A stretch of DNA of 64,000 bases from CAVUCH01 sp963697705 (GCA_963697705.1 CAVOPA010000017.1:806001-870000), one strand, 5' to 3'. Counted from the first letter of the stretch, positions 37,894-46,201 are shown. The notes: generated by a model not told the origin, from the sequence alone. Program-made: numbers and translations.

Positions 37894-38514
37894 ATGACTC
37901 TCGATGTCGTGAACGCGCAGAACGAGAAGGTCGGGTCGGTCGACGTCCGCGATGACGTCTTCGGCGGGCTCGTCAAGACCGACCTGATCTGGGAATCGGT
38001 GGTCCGCGAGAACGCGAGCAAGCGCCGCGGGACGCACGCGACGAAGAACCGCGCCGCGGTTGCCGGCAGCGGCAAGAAGCCGTGGAAGCAGAAGGGCACC
38101 GGGCGCGCGCGTGTCGGCGAGGTGCGCAACCCGCTGTGGCGCAAGGGCGGCACCGTGTTCGGGCCGCAGCCCCGGAGCTACGACTACGCGCTGCCGCGGA
38201 AGGTCGAGCGCGGCGCGTTGCGCGCGGCACTGGCCCAGAAGCTGAGCGAAGGGGTCGTGACCGTTGTCGACACGCTGGCCGCGTCCGAGATCAAGACGCG
38301 TGCAGCCGCCGAGATGCTGAAGGGGCTGGGGGCGGCAGCGAAGACCCTGCTGGTCGACGTGACGCTCGACGAGAAGCTGGCGCTCTCGGTGCGGAATCTC
38401 GACGGCGTGCAGTTCGTGCTCTCGAACCGCGTGTCGGCGCGCGACATCATGCACGCGAGCCGCGTCATCGCGACACGCGCGGCCGTCGAGCGGCTGCAGG
38501 AGGTGCTGGCGTGA
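37894..38514 (+). CDS. rplD: 50S ribosomal protein L4
   Basis: 206 residues. The long loop GKKPWKQKGTGRARVGEVRN lining the exit tunnel and the RNPLWRKGGTVFGP block are diagnostic. In E. coli L4 also represses the S10 operon; no homologous leader was recognised here. The start is ATG (MTLDVVN) after a GAGAGA site. Its stop overlaps the rplW GTG by four bases. Confidence 0.96.
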   Translation: MTLDVVNAQNEKVGSVDVRDDVFGGLVKTDLIWESVVRENASKRRGTHATKNRAAVAGSGKKPWKQKGTGRARVGEVRNPLWRKGGTVFGPQPRSYDYALPRKVERGALRAALAQKLSEGVVTVVDTLAASEIKTRAAAEMLKGLGAAAKTLLVDVTLDEKLALSVRNLDGVQFVLSNRVSARDIMHASRVIATRAAVERLQEVLA

Positions 38515-38801
38515 AGCTCACAGACGTGATCCGGCGCCCGCTCGTCACCGAGAAGACGACGATTCTCCGCGAGGACGGACGAACGATCGTGTTCCAGGTC
38601 GCGACCGGCGCGAACAAGATCGAGATCAAGCAGGCGATCGAGAAGCTGCTCGGTTCGAAGGTCGACAGCATTCGGACGGCCATGGCCCACGGCAAGGTCA
38701 AGCGACAGGGACGCTTCGCGGGCCGGCGGTCGGACTGGAAGAAGGCCTACGTCCGGCTGAAGCAGGGCGAGAAGATTCCGGAGTTCCTCGAAGGCGCATA
38801 G
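38511..38801 (+). CDS. rplW: 50S ribosomal protein L23
   Basis: A 96-residue exit-tunnel protein and docking site for SRP and trigger factor. DVIRRPLVTEKTT, FQVATGANKIEIKQAIEKL and the RRSDWKKAYVRL block match the family. The GTG start overlaps the rplD stop (GTGA), indicating coupling. Confidence 0.95.
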   Translation: MKLTDVIRRPLVTEKTTILREDGRTIVFQVATGANKIEIKQAIEKLLGSKVDSIRTAMAHGKVKRQGRFAGRRSDWKKAYVRLKQGEKIPEFLEGA

Positions 38802-38802
38802 G

Positions 38803-38892
38803 AATGACGGATGCCGCATGCCGGATGCAGGATGAGGGAGCGGCCAGGGCGGCAGCTCTGCATCCGACATCCGACATGCAGCATCCTGCATG
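38803..38892. repeat. Heptad inverted repeat, CGGATGC family (copy 1)
   Basis: The left arm has CGGATGC/CGCATGC/CGGATGC heptamers and the right arm GCATCCGACATCCGACATGC and GCATCCTGCATG. The spacer is GC-rich (about 25 nt). Same overall plan as the GGCTCCA elements, with a different heptamer. It starts just after the rplW stop. Confidence 0.8.
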
Positions 38893-38905
38893 ACAAGGTT
38901 CGAAT

Positions 38906-39730
38906 ATGCCAATCCGCACATATAAACCGACCTCCGCGGGCCGGCGGTTCCAGACGGTGCCGGTGTTCGACGAGATCACCACGAGCGAGCCGCACCACCC
39001 GCTGACCGAGTCGTTGAAGAAGTCGGGCGGCCGCAACAACCGCGGCGAGCTGACGTCCTGGTGGCGCGGCGGCGGCCACAAGCGCCTCTACCGGATCATC
39101 GACTTCAAGCGCGACAAGAAGGACATCCCGGCGAAGGTCTCGACCATCGAGTACGACCCGAACCGTTCGGCGCGCATTGCGCTCGTCACCTACGCCGACG
39201 GCGAGAAGCGCTACATCCTGCAGCCGGCCGGCATCAAGGTGGGCGATACGCTCGTCTCCGGCACGAACGTCGACATCCTGCCGGGCAATTGCCTGCCGCT
39301 CAAGAACATCCCGCTCGGCACGCAGATTCACAACGTGGAGCTGAAGCCGGGCAAGGGCGGGCAGATCGCGCGCAGCGCCGGGTCGTCGGTGCAGCTGGTG
39401 GCCAAGGAAGGCGAGTACGCGTCGGTCAAGATGCCGTCCGGGGAAATCCGCAAGATCTTCCTGGAGTGCGTCGCGACGATCGGGCAGGTGGGCAACATCG
39501 ACCACGAGAACGTGTCGATCGGCAAGGCCGGGCGCAGCCGCTGGCTGGGCAAGCGGCCGCACGTGCGTGGTGTGGCGATGAACCCGGTCGACCACCCGCT
39601 CGGCGGCGGCGAGGGCAAGACCTCGGGCGGCCGGCACCCGGTGTCGCCGTGGGGGCAGCCGACGAAGGGCTTCAAGACGCGCAACCGGAAGACGACCGAC
39701 AAGTTCATCGTGACGCGGCGGAAGAAGTAA
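38906..39730 (+). CDS. rplB: 50S ribosomal protein L2
   Basis: A 274-residue universal protein near the peptidyl-transferase centre. GGRNNRGELTSWWRGGGHKR, the conserved VRGVAMNPVDHPLGGGEGK loop with its key histidine, and the basic C terminus are all present. Two nucleotides separate it from rpsS. Confidence 0.98.
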   Translation: MPIRTYKPTSAGRRFQTVPVFDEITTSEPHHPLTESLKKSGGRNNRGELTSWWRGGGHKRLYRIIDFKRDKKDIPAKVSTIEYDPNRSARIALVTYADGEKRYILQPAGIKVGDTLVSGTNVDILPGNCLPLKNIPLGTQIHNVELKPGKGGQIARSAGSSVQLVAKEGEYASVKMPSGEIRKIFLECVATIGQVGNIDHENVSIGKAGRSRWLGKRPHVRGVAMNPVDHPLGGGEGKTSGGRHPVSPWGQPTKGFKTRNRKTTDKFIVTRRKK

Positions 39731-39732
39731 CC

Positions 39733-40035
39733 ATGAGCAGATCACTCAAGAAAGGCCCGTTCGTCGACACTCCCCTGCTCGAGAAGGTGGAGACGATGAA
39801 CCGGGCCGGCGAGAAGAAGGTCATCAAGACCTGGTCGCGCCGATCGACGGTGGTGCCCGAGATGGTGGCGCACACGCTGGCGGTGCACAACGGGCGCAAG
39901 TTCATCCCGGTGTACATCACCGAGAACATGGTGGGCCACAAGCTCGGCGAGTTCGCGCCGACGCGGGCGTTCAAGGGCCACACCACGAAGACCGAGAAGG
40001 CGGCCGCCCCCGCGGGCAAGCCGGCCGGGAGCTAG
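39733..40035 (+). CDS. rpsS: 30S ribosomal protein S19
   Basis: 100 residues. MSRSLKKGPFVD, KTWSRRSTVVPEMVAHTLAVHNGRKFIPVYITENMVGHKLGEFAPTR (standard core) and a short Lys/Ala tail. Located between L2 and L22, as in nearly all bacteria. Confidence 0.97.
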   Translation: MSRSLKKGPFVDTPLLEKVETMNRAGEKKVIKTWSRRSTVVPEMVAHTLAVHNGRKFIPVYITENMVGHKLGEFAPTRAFKGHTTKTEKAAAPAGKPAGS

Positions 40036-40037
40036 AG

Positions 40038-40478
40038 ATGGTTGAAGCCCACGCCATTGCCAAATACGTGCGGTCGTCGGCCCAGAAGGCCGGCCTGGTC
40101 ATGGATCTGATCCGCGGCCGCGAGGTGAACCAGGCGCTCGCAACCCTGAAGTTCACGCGCAAGTCGGTGGCGCACGACATCGAGAAGGTGTTGCGCTCGG
40201 CGATCGCCAACGCGCAGCAGAAGGAAGGCTTCGGCGGCGACGTCGAGCGGCTCTACGTGCTCGCCTGCTACGCGAACCAGGGGCCGTCGATGAAGCGCGT
40301 GCGTCCGGCGCCGATGGGCCGCGCGTTCCGCGTGGTGAAGCGGACGACGCACCTGACCGTGAAGGTGGCCGAACGGCCGCTGAAGATTTCTGCAGTTGGC
40401 GCGCCCGGTGCGGGCCGCGGCGCCAGACCCGCGAAGAAGGCTGCGCCCGGCGCGCGCGCGAAGAAGGCAGGAGTGTAA
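40038..40478 (+). CDS. rplV: 50S ribosomal protein L22
   Basis: 146 residues. The globular part has SSAQKAGLVMDLIRGREVNQAL; the beta-hairpin that reaches into the exit tunnel includes GPSMKRVRPAPMGRAFRV. It carries a basic Ala/Gly/Lys tail of about 35 residues, longer than in E. coli (110 residues). The stop codon shares one base with the rpsC ATG. Confidence 0.96.
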   Translation: MVEAHAIAKYVRSSAQKAGLVMDLIRGREVNQALATLKFTRKSVAHDIEKVLRSAIANAQQKEGFGGDVERLYVLACYANQGPSMKRVRPAPMGRAFRVVKRTTHLTVKVAERPLKISAVGAPGAGRGARPAKKAAPGARAKKAGV

Positions 40479-41182
40479 TGGGCCAGAAGGTTCACCCGAT
40501 CGGGTTCCGGCTCGGGTTCAACAAGACGTGGCGCTCGCGGTGGTACTCCGACCGCGATTACGCGAAGCTGCTGCACGAAGACCTGGCGCTGCGCGCGAAC
40601 CTGAAGAAGCGCTTCGCTCACGCCGGCGTGTCGAAGATCGAGACCGAGCGCGCCGCCAACAAGCTGAAGATCGACATCCACACGAGCCGGCCGGGCATCA
40701 TCATCGGCCGCAAGGGCACGGAAGTCGACAAGCTGAAGCAGGAAATCCAGAAGCGCACGAGCCGCGAGGTCTTCATCAACATCCAGGAGATCCAGAAGCC
40801 CGAGCTCGATGCGCAGCTGATTGCCGAATCGGTGGCGATGCAGCTCGAAAAGCGCGTGGCCTTCCGGCGCGCGATGCGCAAGGCGGTCGAGTCGGCGCTG
40901 CGGTTCGGCGCCCGCGGGATCAAGGTACGGGTGTCGGGTCGGCTGAACGGCGCCGAGATCGCGCGCTCGGAGTGGTACCTGCACGGCCAGCTGCCGCTCC
41001 AGACGCTGCGCGCGGATATCGACTACGGCTTCGCGGAAGGCCACACGACCTACGGCCAGATCGGTGTGAAGGTCTGGTTGAACAAGGGCGAGCGGCTGCG
41101 GCCGCGCGTGGGCCGCGAAGAGGAATACCGCGACCGAGACCGCGATCGGGACCGCGGCCCGCGTCGGCCGGCGAGGATGTAA
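40478..41182 (+). CDS. rpsC: 30S ribosomal protein S3
   Basis: A 234-residue mRNA-entry protein with helicase activity. The KH domain GXXG loop is IIIGRKGTEVDKLK. The N-terminal MGQKVHPIGFRLGF is diagnostic. The last 25 residues alternate Arg/Asp (RDRDRDRDR), an unusual charged tail. Confidence 0.97.
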   Translation: MGQKVHPIGFRLGFNKTWRSRWYSDRDYAKLLHEDLALRANLKKRFAHAGVSKIETERAANKLKIDIHTSRPGIIIGRKGTEVDKLKQEIQKRTSREVFINIQEIQKPELDAQLIAESVAMQLEKRVAFRRAMRKAVESALRFGARGIKVRVSGRLNGAEIARSEWYLHGQLPLQTLRADIDYGFAEGHTTYGQIGVKVWLNKGERLRPRVGREEEYRDRDRDRDRGPRRPARM

Positions 41183-41185
41183 GAC

Positions 41186-41266
41186 AGGCTCCAGACTCCA
41201 GGCTTCAGGCCTTGTCTGGCTCCCGACCCGGAGCCCGACTCGGCCCGTAGCCCGGAGCCCGGAGCC
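41186..41266. repeat. Heptad inverted repeat, GGCTCCA family (copy 9)
   Basis: AGGCTCCAGACTCCAGGCTT left arm, CTTGTCTGGCTCC core, CCCGGAGC right arm, between rpsC and rplP. Confidence 0.85.
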
Positions 41267-41291
41267 AGCAAACGTCAGAGGGTGTCGCATC

Positions 41292-41717
41292 ATGTTGATG
41301 CCGAAGAAAGTCAAGTTCCGGAAGCAGCAGCGCGGCCGCATGCGCGGCAAGGCGTGGCGTGGGTCCGATGTGTCGTTTGGCGACTACGGGCTGAAGGCCA
41401 TGGAGCCGTGCTGGCTGACCGACCGGCAGATCGAGGCGGCCCGCGTGGCGATGACGCGCTTCATCAAGCGCGGCGGCAAGATCTGGGTGCGGGTGTTCCC
41501 CGACAAGCCGATCACCAAGAAGCCGCAGGAAACGCGCATGGGCAAGGGCAAGGGCGCGCCCGAGCAGTGGGTGTGTGTCGTGCGCCCGGGGCGGATCATG
41601 TTCGAGATGGAAGGCGTCACCGAGACCGAGGCGCGCCGCGCCATGGAGCTCGCCGCCGCCAAGCTGCCGATCAAGACCCGGTTCGCGATGCGCTTTGCCG
41701 AGGAGCGGGCGCTATGA
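41292..41717 (+). CDS. rplP: 50S ribosomal protein L16
   Basis: 141 residues; MLMPKKVKFRKQQRGRMRG, TRFIKRGGKIWVRVFPDKPITKKP and the loop EFRMGKGKG-like ETRMGKGKGAPEQWV are diagnostic. It sits near the A-site tRNA elbow. The stop overlaps rpmC (ATGA). Confidence 0.97.
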   Translation: MLMPKKVKFRKQQRGRMRGKAWRGSDVSFGDYGLKAMEPCWLTDRQIEAARVAMTRFIKRGGKIWVRVFPDKPITKKPQETRMGKGKGAPEQWVCVVRPGRIMFEMEGVTETEARRAMELAAAKLPIKTRFAMRFAEERAL

Positions 41718-41908
41718 GCAAGAAGACAGCAGAATTTCGCGAGCTGAGCGTCGAGGACCTGCGCGCGCGCGAGCACGATCTCGACGACCAGCTGTTCCGG
41801 CTGCGCATCCAGAAGTCGATGGGGCAGCTCGATGTGCCGCTCAAGGTGCGGGTGGTCAGACGCGACCTCGCGCGGGTGAAGACGCTGCTGAAAGAGAAGC
41901 AGGCCTGA
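41714..41908 (+). CDS. rpmC: 50S ribosomal protein L29
   Basis: A 64-residue two-helix protein at the tunnel exit: FRELSVEDLRAREHDLDDQLFRLRIQ and RRDLARVKTLLKEK. Start overlaps rplP. Followed by a single-armed REP-like palindrome. Confidence 0.95.
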   Translation: MSKKTAEFRELSVEDLRAREHDLDDQLFRLRIQKSMGQLDVPLKVRVVRRDLARVKTLLKEKQA

Positions 41909-41923
41909 TCCACACGCGTTTGT

Positions 41924-41944
41924 GGGGCAGGGCTTCAGCCCTGC
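41924..41944. repeat. Short palindrome GGGGCAGGGCTTCAGCCCTG
   Basis: GCAGGGC TTCA GCCCTGC forms a 7-bp hairpin in the rpmC-rpsQ gap; related to the larger palindrome between rplJ and rplL. Confidence 0.65.
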
Positions 41945-41972
41945 TGGTTAGTGCATCGACGGAACGAGAGCC

Positions 41973-42227
41973 ATGAGCCTGAAGAACGAAAAAGTCGGCG
42001 TGGTCGTGAGCGACAAGATGGACAAGGGCATTGTCGTCGCGGTGGAGCGCAAGGTGCGCAATCACCTCTACGGCAAGATCCAGCGCCGTACATCGCGTTT
42101 CATGGCGCACGACGAAGAGAACACCGCCAAGGTCGGCGACGAGGTTTTGATCGTCGAGACGCGCCCCCTCAGCAAGCGCAAGCGCTGGGTGATGACGCGC
42201 GTGGTCCGCAAGGCGGTCGCCGTGTAG
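41973..42227 (+). CDS. rpsQ: 30S ribosomal protein S17
   Basis: 84 residues. VGVVVSDKMDKGIVVAVERKVRNHLYGK and DEVLIVETRPLSKRKRWVMTRVV are standard S17 elements (OB fold). Normal length and position after L29. Confidence 0.96.
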   Translation: MSLKNEKVGVVVSDKMDKGIVVAVERKVRNHLYGKIQRRTSRFMAHDEENTAKVGDEVLIVETRPLSKRKRWVMTRVVRKAVAV

Positions 42228-42232
42228 CACGG

Positions 42233-42313
42233 CATGTCGGATGACGGATGCAGGATGCCGAATGCCCGACGCGGGCGTTACATCCTGCATGCGACATTCT
42301 GCATCGGCATCCG
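42233..42313. repeat. Heptad inverted repeat, CGGATGC family (copy 2)
   Basis: Left arm with CATGTCGGATGACGGATGC and AGGATGCCGAATGC; right arm CATCCTGCATGCGACATTC and GCATCGGCATCC. It lies between rpsQ and rplN, same plan as the copy before rplB. Confidence 0.8.
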
Positions 42314-42324
42314 AAGGGGCTGCC

Positions 42325-42693
42325 ATGATTCAGATGCGATCGATTCTCGACGTCGCCGACAACTCCGGCGCGCGGAAGATCTCGGTGATCAACCCGATCG
42401 GCGGGTCCACCGGGCGGTACGCGCGGCTGGGGGACCTCGTCACGGCGTCGGTGAAGGAAGCAGCGCCCGACGGCACGGTGAAGAAGGGCCAGGTCGTGAA
42501 GGCCGTCATCGTCCGGACGCGCAAGGAACAGCGCCGCCGGGACGGCAGCTACATCCGGTTCGACCGGAACGCCGCCGTGCTGGTGAACGACCAGGGCGAG
42601 CCGATCGGCACGCGCGTGTTCGGCCCCGTGGCGCGCGAGCTCCGCGAGCGGAAGTTCATGAAAATCATCTCGCTCGCGCCGGAAGTGATTTGA
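42325..42693 (+). CDS. rplN: 50S ribosomal protein L14
   Basis: A 122-residue protein of the factor-binding/intersubunit region. MIQMRSILDVADNSGARK and RVFGPVARELRERKFMKIISLAPEV are diagnostic. Start at the ATG giving normal family length. Confidence 0.97.
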   Translation: MIQMRSILDVADNSGARKISVINPIGGSTGRYARLGDLVTASVKEAAPDGTVKKGQVVKAVIVRTRKEQRRRDGSYIRFDRNAAVLVNDQGEPIGTRVFGPVARELRERKFMKIISLAPEVI

Positions 42694-42700
42694 ACCAGTG

Positions 42701-42789
42701 AGGCTCCAGACTCCAGGCTTCAGCCCCCGGGCCGCGTACGGCTCGAGGCGCGACATGGCCCGGAGCCCGAAGCCCGTAGCCTGAAGCCT
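42701..42789. repeat. Heptad inverted repeat, GGCTCCA family (copy 10)
   Basis: AGGCTCCAGACTCCAGGCTT left arm; right arm drifted to CCCGAAGCCCGTAGCCTGAAG. It ends only seven bases before the rplX ATG, so a fold here would approach the ribosome-binding site. Confidence 0.8.
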
Positions 42790-42796
42790 GATTCAT

Positions 42797-43129
42797 ATGT
42801 CTCGACTCCAGACGCCGATTCGGCGCAACGACACCGTCGTCATCACCACCGGGAAGGATTCCGGCAAGCGCGGGCGCGTGCTGAAGATCGTGCCCGACAA
42901 GAACCGCGTGCTCGTGGAGGGCGTCAACCTGATCAAGCGCCACACCAAGCCGAACCCGGGCAAGAACATCAAGGGCGGCGTGGTGCAGCGCGAGGCGACC
43001 CTGCACGCCAGCAATGTGCAGCTGGTATGTCCCGAGTGCGGCGCGAAAACGCGCGTCGGGCACCGGGTGCTCGCCGACGGGCGCAAGGTCCGCGTCTGCC
43101 GCAAGTGCGAGGGAGTGGTCGACAAATGA
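42797..43129 (+). CDS. rplX: 50S ribosomal protein L24
   Basis: 110 residues. KOW motif NDTVVITTGKDSGKRGRVLKI near the N terminus; four cysteines (VCPECG and VCRKCE) in the C-terminal half, the zinc-ribbon variety seen in many bacteria. Stop overlaps rplE (ATGA). Confidence 0.96.
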   Translation: MSRLQTPIRRNDTVVITTGKDSGKRGRVLKIVPDKNRVLVEGVNLIKRHTKPNPGKNIKGGVVQREATLHASNVQLVCPECGAKTRVGHRVLADGRKVRVCRKCEGVVDK

Positions 43130-43668
43130 GCCGCCTGAGAGAGAAGTACGTCAACGAAGTTGCGCCGGTGCTGAAGAAGGAGTTCGGGTACGCCAGCGTC
43201 ATGGCGATCCCGAAGATCCAGAAGATCGTCGTCAACATGGGGCTGGGCGAGGCGACGGCGAACGCGAAGATCATGGACGTGGCGACCGACGAGCTCGCCC
43301 GCATCACCGGCCAGAAGCCCGTCGTCCGCCGCGCGAAGAAATCAATCGCGCAGTTCAAGGTGCGCGAGGGGATGCCGGTCGGCGCATCGGTGACGCTGCG
43401 CGGCGACCGGATGTACGACTTCCTCGATCGCCTCGTGAGCATCGCACTGCCCCGAGTGCGCGACTTCAAGGGCATCTCGCCGAAGGGATTCGACGGTCGC
43501 GGCAACTACACGCTCGGCCTCCGGGACCAGCTGCTGTTCCCCGAGATCGACTACATGAAGGTGGACAAGGCGCGGGGGATGAACGTCTCCCTCGTCACGA
43601 CCGCCCGCACCGACGAAGAGTGCCGGAAGCTGCTGCAGCTGATTGGCATGCCGTTCAGGGCGAGCTAG
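43126..43668 (+). CDS. rplE: 50S ribosomal protein L5
   Basis: A 180-residue 5S rRNA-binding protein. IQKIVVNMGLGEATANAK, GQKPVVRRAKKSIAQFKVREGMP and KGISPKGFDGRGNYTLGLRDQ are diagnostic. The start overlaps the rplX stop. Confidence 0.97.
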   Translation: MSRLREKYVNEVAPVLKKEFGYASVMAIPKIQKIVVNMGLGEATANAKIMDVATDELARITGQKPVVRRAKKSIAQFKVREGMPVGASVTLRGDRMYDFLDRLVSIALPRVRDFKGISPKGFDGRGNYTLGLRDQLLFPEIDYMKVDKARGMNVSLVTTARTDEECRKLLQLIGMPFRAS

Positions 43669-43761
43669 CGGCGATCGACCGGGAGTTGCAGGGGATGTCG
43701 CCGGATCATCCGGTGGCGGGCACGAGACGACAGACGAGCAACGCGACAGACCAGGAACAGC

Positions 43762-43947
43762 ATGGCCACGACCGCGAAGATTGCGAAGGAAACGAAGGCG
43801 CCGAAGTTCAAGATCCGGCTGCGCAACCGCTGCCGGCTGTGCGGGCGTCCGCGCGCCTACATCCGGAAGTTTGCGCTCTGCCGGCTCTGCTTCCGCAAGC
43901 TGGCCCTCGAGGGCGACGTCACCGGCGTGACGAAGAGCAGCTGGTAA
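43762..43947 (+). CDS. rpsZ: 30S ribosomal protein S14, zinc-binding type Z
   Basis: 61 residues with CRLC (24-27) and CRLC (40-43), the short zinc-containing S14. GRPRAYIRKFALCRLCFR is the family core. The 93-nt gap before it holds a small CCGGAT/ATCCGG hairpin but no heptad element. Confidence 0.96.
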   Translation: MATTAKIAKETKAPKFKIRLRNRCRLCGRPRAYIRKFALCRLCFRKLALEGDVTGVTKSSW

Positions 43948-44082
43948 CCGGCAGAGAAATCGTAGTGGCCCGTCCCCGGACCGGCGGCGACACGCGGGAC
44001 AGTCTCCCGCGCGCGGCGCCGCCAAGGCCGGCGGCTGGCAACTGACCACTACAGCGTTAGCCACGTAAGCAGGTTGAGAGAC

Positions 44083-44494
44083 ATGACCGACCCGATTGCA
44101 GACATGCTCACGCGCATCCGCAACGCGGTGCACTCGAAGCACACGCGCGTCGACATGCCGGCCTCGAAACTGAAGGCCGAGATCGCGCGCATCCTCCAGG
44201 ACGAGGGATATATCCACGGCTTCAAGATGGTGGAGGAGCCGGTCGTCCGCGGCGGCCATCGCCAAGCCGGTGATCCGCGTGTTCCTGAAGTACGGTCCCC
44301 GCGGCGAGCGCGTCATCTCGGGGATCGAGCGCATCAGCCGCCCCGGCCGGCGCGTGTATTTCGGCCGCGACGACGTGCCGCGTGTGCTGGGCGGGCTCGG
44401 CACGAGCATTCTCACCACCTCGCGCGGCGTGATGAGCGGCCGCGAAGCCGCCCGCGCCGGTGTCGGCGGCGAGGTGCTGTGTAACGTGTGGTAG
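44083..44494 (+). pseudogene. rpsH: 30S ribosomal protein S8, frameshifted as read
   Basis: The first frame (MTDPIADMLTRIRNAVHSKH... to GFKMVEEPVVRG) is clear S8 N-terminal half. The second half (VIRVFLKYGPRGERVISGIER... SRGVMSGREAARAGVGGEVLCNVW) continues in another frame. One extra base around 44250-44257, in CGCGGCGGCC, explains the break; removing it restores a 136-residue S8 with AIAKPVIRVFLKYG. S8 is essential and sits in the normal place between S14 and L6, so a sequencing or assembly error in a GC-rich run is most likely. A real frameshift needing recoding cannot be excluded. Confidence 0.9.
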
Positions 44495-44597
44495 GGGACT
44501 GACGCTGTAGTTCGAGACTGACGCTGTAGTTCTTAGTTTCGGGTCTCAGTCTGGGGCCACGGTGTCGTGAGCAGTTCTGGAGCTGACGCGGTAGTTC
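44495..44597. repeat. Direct 19-nt repeats after rpsH
   Basis: GGGACTGACGCTGTAGTTC, then GAGACTGACGCTGTAGTTC immediately next to it, and a third diverged copy GGAGCTGACGCGGTAGTTC at 44579. They do not belong to the heptad or GTAGTGCCC families. Function unknown. Confidence 0.7.
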
Positions 44598-44640
44598 CCA
44601 GCCACTCTTTGCTCGCTATCGGGTGGCTCTGAGGCTGACA

Positions 44641-44667
44641 GGCCCTGGAGCCCGGAGCCTGAAGCCG
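44641..44667. repeat. Half element of the GGCTCCA family (right arm only)
   Basis: CCTGGAGCCCGGAGCCTGAAGCC stands alone in front of rplF, 16 nt before the ATG, without a left arm; apparently a truncated or decayed copy. Confidence 0.6.
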
Positions 44668-44683
44668 AGAAGGATCGAGTCTT

Positions 44684-45220
44684 ATGTCACGTATCGGAAA
44701 GCGACCCATCCCGATCCCGAACGGTGTCACCGTGAAGATCGGCGAGGAAGCGGTCGAGGTGAAGGGGCCCAAGGGGCAATTGCGGCAGGCGTTGCCGCCG
44801 GGGATCACCTTCGCGGTGTCGAACGGCGAGGTGAAGGCGGCGCTCGCACGCGAGGACGGAGAGCTGCGCAAGTTCCACGGGCTCGCGCGGACGCTGGTGG
44901 CCAACGCGGTGCAGGGCGTGGCGGAGGGCTTCAAGCGGGAGCTCGACATCGTCGGCGTCGGCTACCGTGCCGAGGTCAAGGGCCGGCAGGTGGTGTTCGC
45001 GCTCGGGTACTCGCACCCGATCGTGCTCGACATCCCGCCCGCGATCGACATCACCGTCGACAAGCAGACGCACGTCACGGTGACCGGCGTCGACAAGCAG
45101 CTCGTTGGCCAGGTGGCCGCAAACATCCGGCGCATGCGCAAGCCCGACCCGTACAAGCAGAAGGGCGTGCGCTACACGGGTGAAGTGCTGAAGAAGAAGC
45201 AGGGGAAGACGGGAGCCTAG
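44684..45220 (+). CDS. rplF: 50S ribosomal protein L6
   Basis: 178 residues. MSRIGKRPIPIPNGVTV, VGVGYRAEVKGRQVVFALGYSHP and the C-terminal RKPDPYKQKGVRYTGE identify L6, a factor-binding-site protein. AAGGATCGAG precedes the ATG. Confidence 0.97.
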   Translation: MSRIGKRPIPIPNGVTVKIGEEAVEVKGPKGQLRQALPPGITFAVSNGEVKAALAREDGELRKFHGLARTLVANAVQGVAEGFKRELDIVGVGYRAEVKGRQVVFALGYSHPIVLDIPPAIDITVDKQTHVTVTGVDKQLVGQVAANIRRMRKPDPYKQKGVRYTGEVLKKKQGKTGA

Positions 45221-45288
45221 AGGCAAGGGCGAAGGGCTGAAGGCTGGCTTAGCCTCTTTAGCCCGTAGCCCTTGGTCCTTAGCCCTCG
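45221..45288. repeat. Heptad inverted repeat, AAGGCTA family (copy 2)
   Basis: Left arm AGGCAAGGGCGAAGGGCTGA and AGGCTGG; right arm CTTTAGCCCGTAGCCCTTGG and TTAGCCC. It fills the rplF-rplR gap. Confidence 0.75.
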
Positions 45289-45296
45289 AGAGAGCC

Positions 45297-45671
45297 ATGA
45301 AGATCAAAACGAAGGAAGATCGGCGCGATCGGATCAAGCACCGGATCCGGAAGCGGGTGACGGGCACGACGGAGCGGCCGCGCCTGACCGTGTTCCGCAG
45401 CCTGACCCACATGTACGCGCAGGTGATTGACGATCGCACCGGCACCACGATCGCGTCGGCGTCGTCGGTGGAGCCGGCGGTGAAGGCGACGTTCGGGGCG
45501 GCCGAGCGCGGCGGCAACAAGGCCGGCGCCGAGGCGGTCGGCCGGACCATCGCCGAGCGCCTCAAGGCGAAGGGCATCACGCGCGTCGTCTTCGATCGCA
45601 ACGGGTTCCTGTACCACGGCCGCATCAAGGCCATCGCCGAAGCGGCCCGTCAGGCGGGTCTGGAGTTCTAG
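45297..45671 (+). CDS. rplR: 50S ribosomal protein L18
   Basis: A 124-residue 5S rRNA binder. RIRKRVTGTTERPRLTVFRS, MYAQVIDD and the C-terminal VVFDRNGFLYHGRIKAIAEAAR are diagnostic. Two nucleotides before rpsE. Confidence 0.97.
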   Translation: MKIKTKEDRRDRIKHRIRKRVTGTTERPRLTVFRSLTHMYAQVIDDRTGTTIASASSVEPAVKATFGAAERGGNKAGAEAVGRTIAERLKAKGITRVVFDRNGFLYHGRIKAIAEAARQAGLEF

Positions 45672-45673
45672 GG

Positions 45674-46201
45674 ATGAAAACGCGCGAACGCATCGACCCG
45701 TCACAGCTCGACCTGAAGGACACGGTTGTCTCCATCAACCGTGTGACCAAGGTCGTCAAGGGTGGCAAGAACCTGAGCTTCAGCGCACTGGTCGTCGTCG
45801 GCGACGGCCACGGCGTGGTCGGCTTCGGGGTCGGCAAGGCGAAGGAAGTACCGTCGGCCATCAAGAAGGGCATCGAAGCGGCCAAGAAGGGCCTCATCCG
45901 CGTGCCCCTCCAGGGCACGACAGTGCCGCACCCCATCGTCGGCAAGTTCGGTGCGGGCAGCGTGCTGCTCAAGCCGGCGCCCGACGGCACGGGGATCATC
46001 GCCGGCGCCGCGGTGCGCGCCGTAGTCGAGGCCGCCGGGGTCAGCAACATCCTGACGAAGTCGCTGGGGTCGGCGAACCCGCACAACGTCGTGCGGGCCA
46101 CCTTCACGGGACTGGCGGAGCTGAAGGATCCGGTGCTCGTCGCGCGGCTGCGCGGCAAGGACCTCGACGAGATGGCCGCGGCCACGGGGAACCGCCGATG
46201 A
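45674..46201 (+). CDS. rpsE: 30S ribosomal protein S5
   Basis: 175 residues. RVTKVVKGGKNLSFSALVVVGDG and VGFGVGKAKEVPSAIKKGIEAA (the spectinomycin loop region looks normal) and GSGVVIAGG-like GTGIIAGAAVRAVVEAAGV are present. The stop overlaps rpmD (ATGA). Confidence 0.97.
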   Translation: MKTRERIDPSQLDLKDTVVSINRVTKVVKGGKNLSFSALVVVGDGHGVVGFGVGKAKEVPSAIKKGIEAAKKGLIRVPLQGTTVPHPIVGKFGAGSVLLKPAPDGTGIIAGAAVRAVVEAAGVSNILTKSLGSANPHNVVRATFTGLAELKDPVLVARLRGKDLDEMAAATGNRR

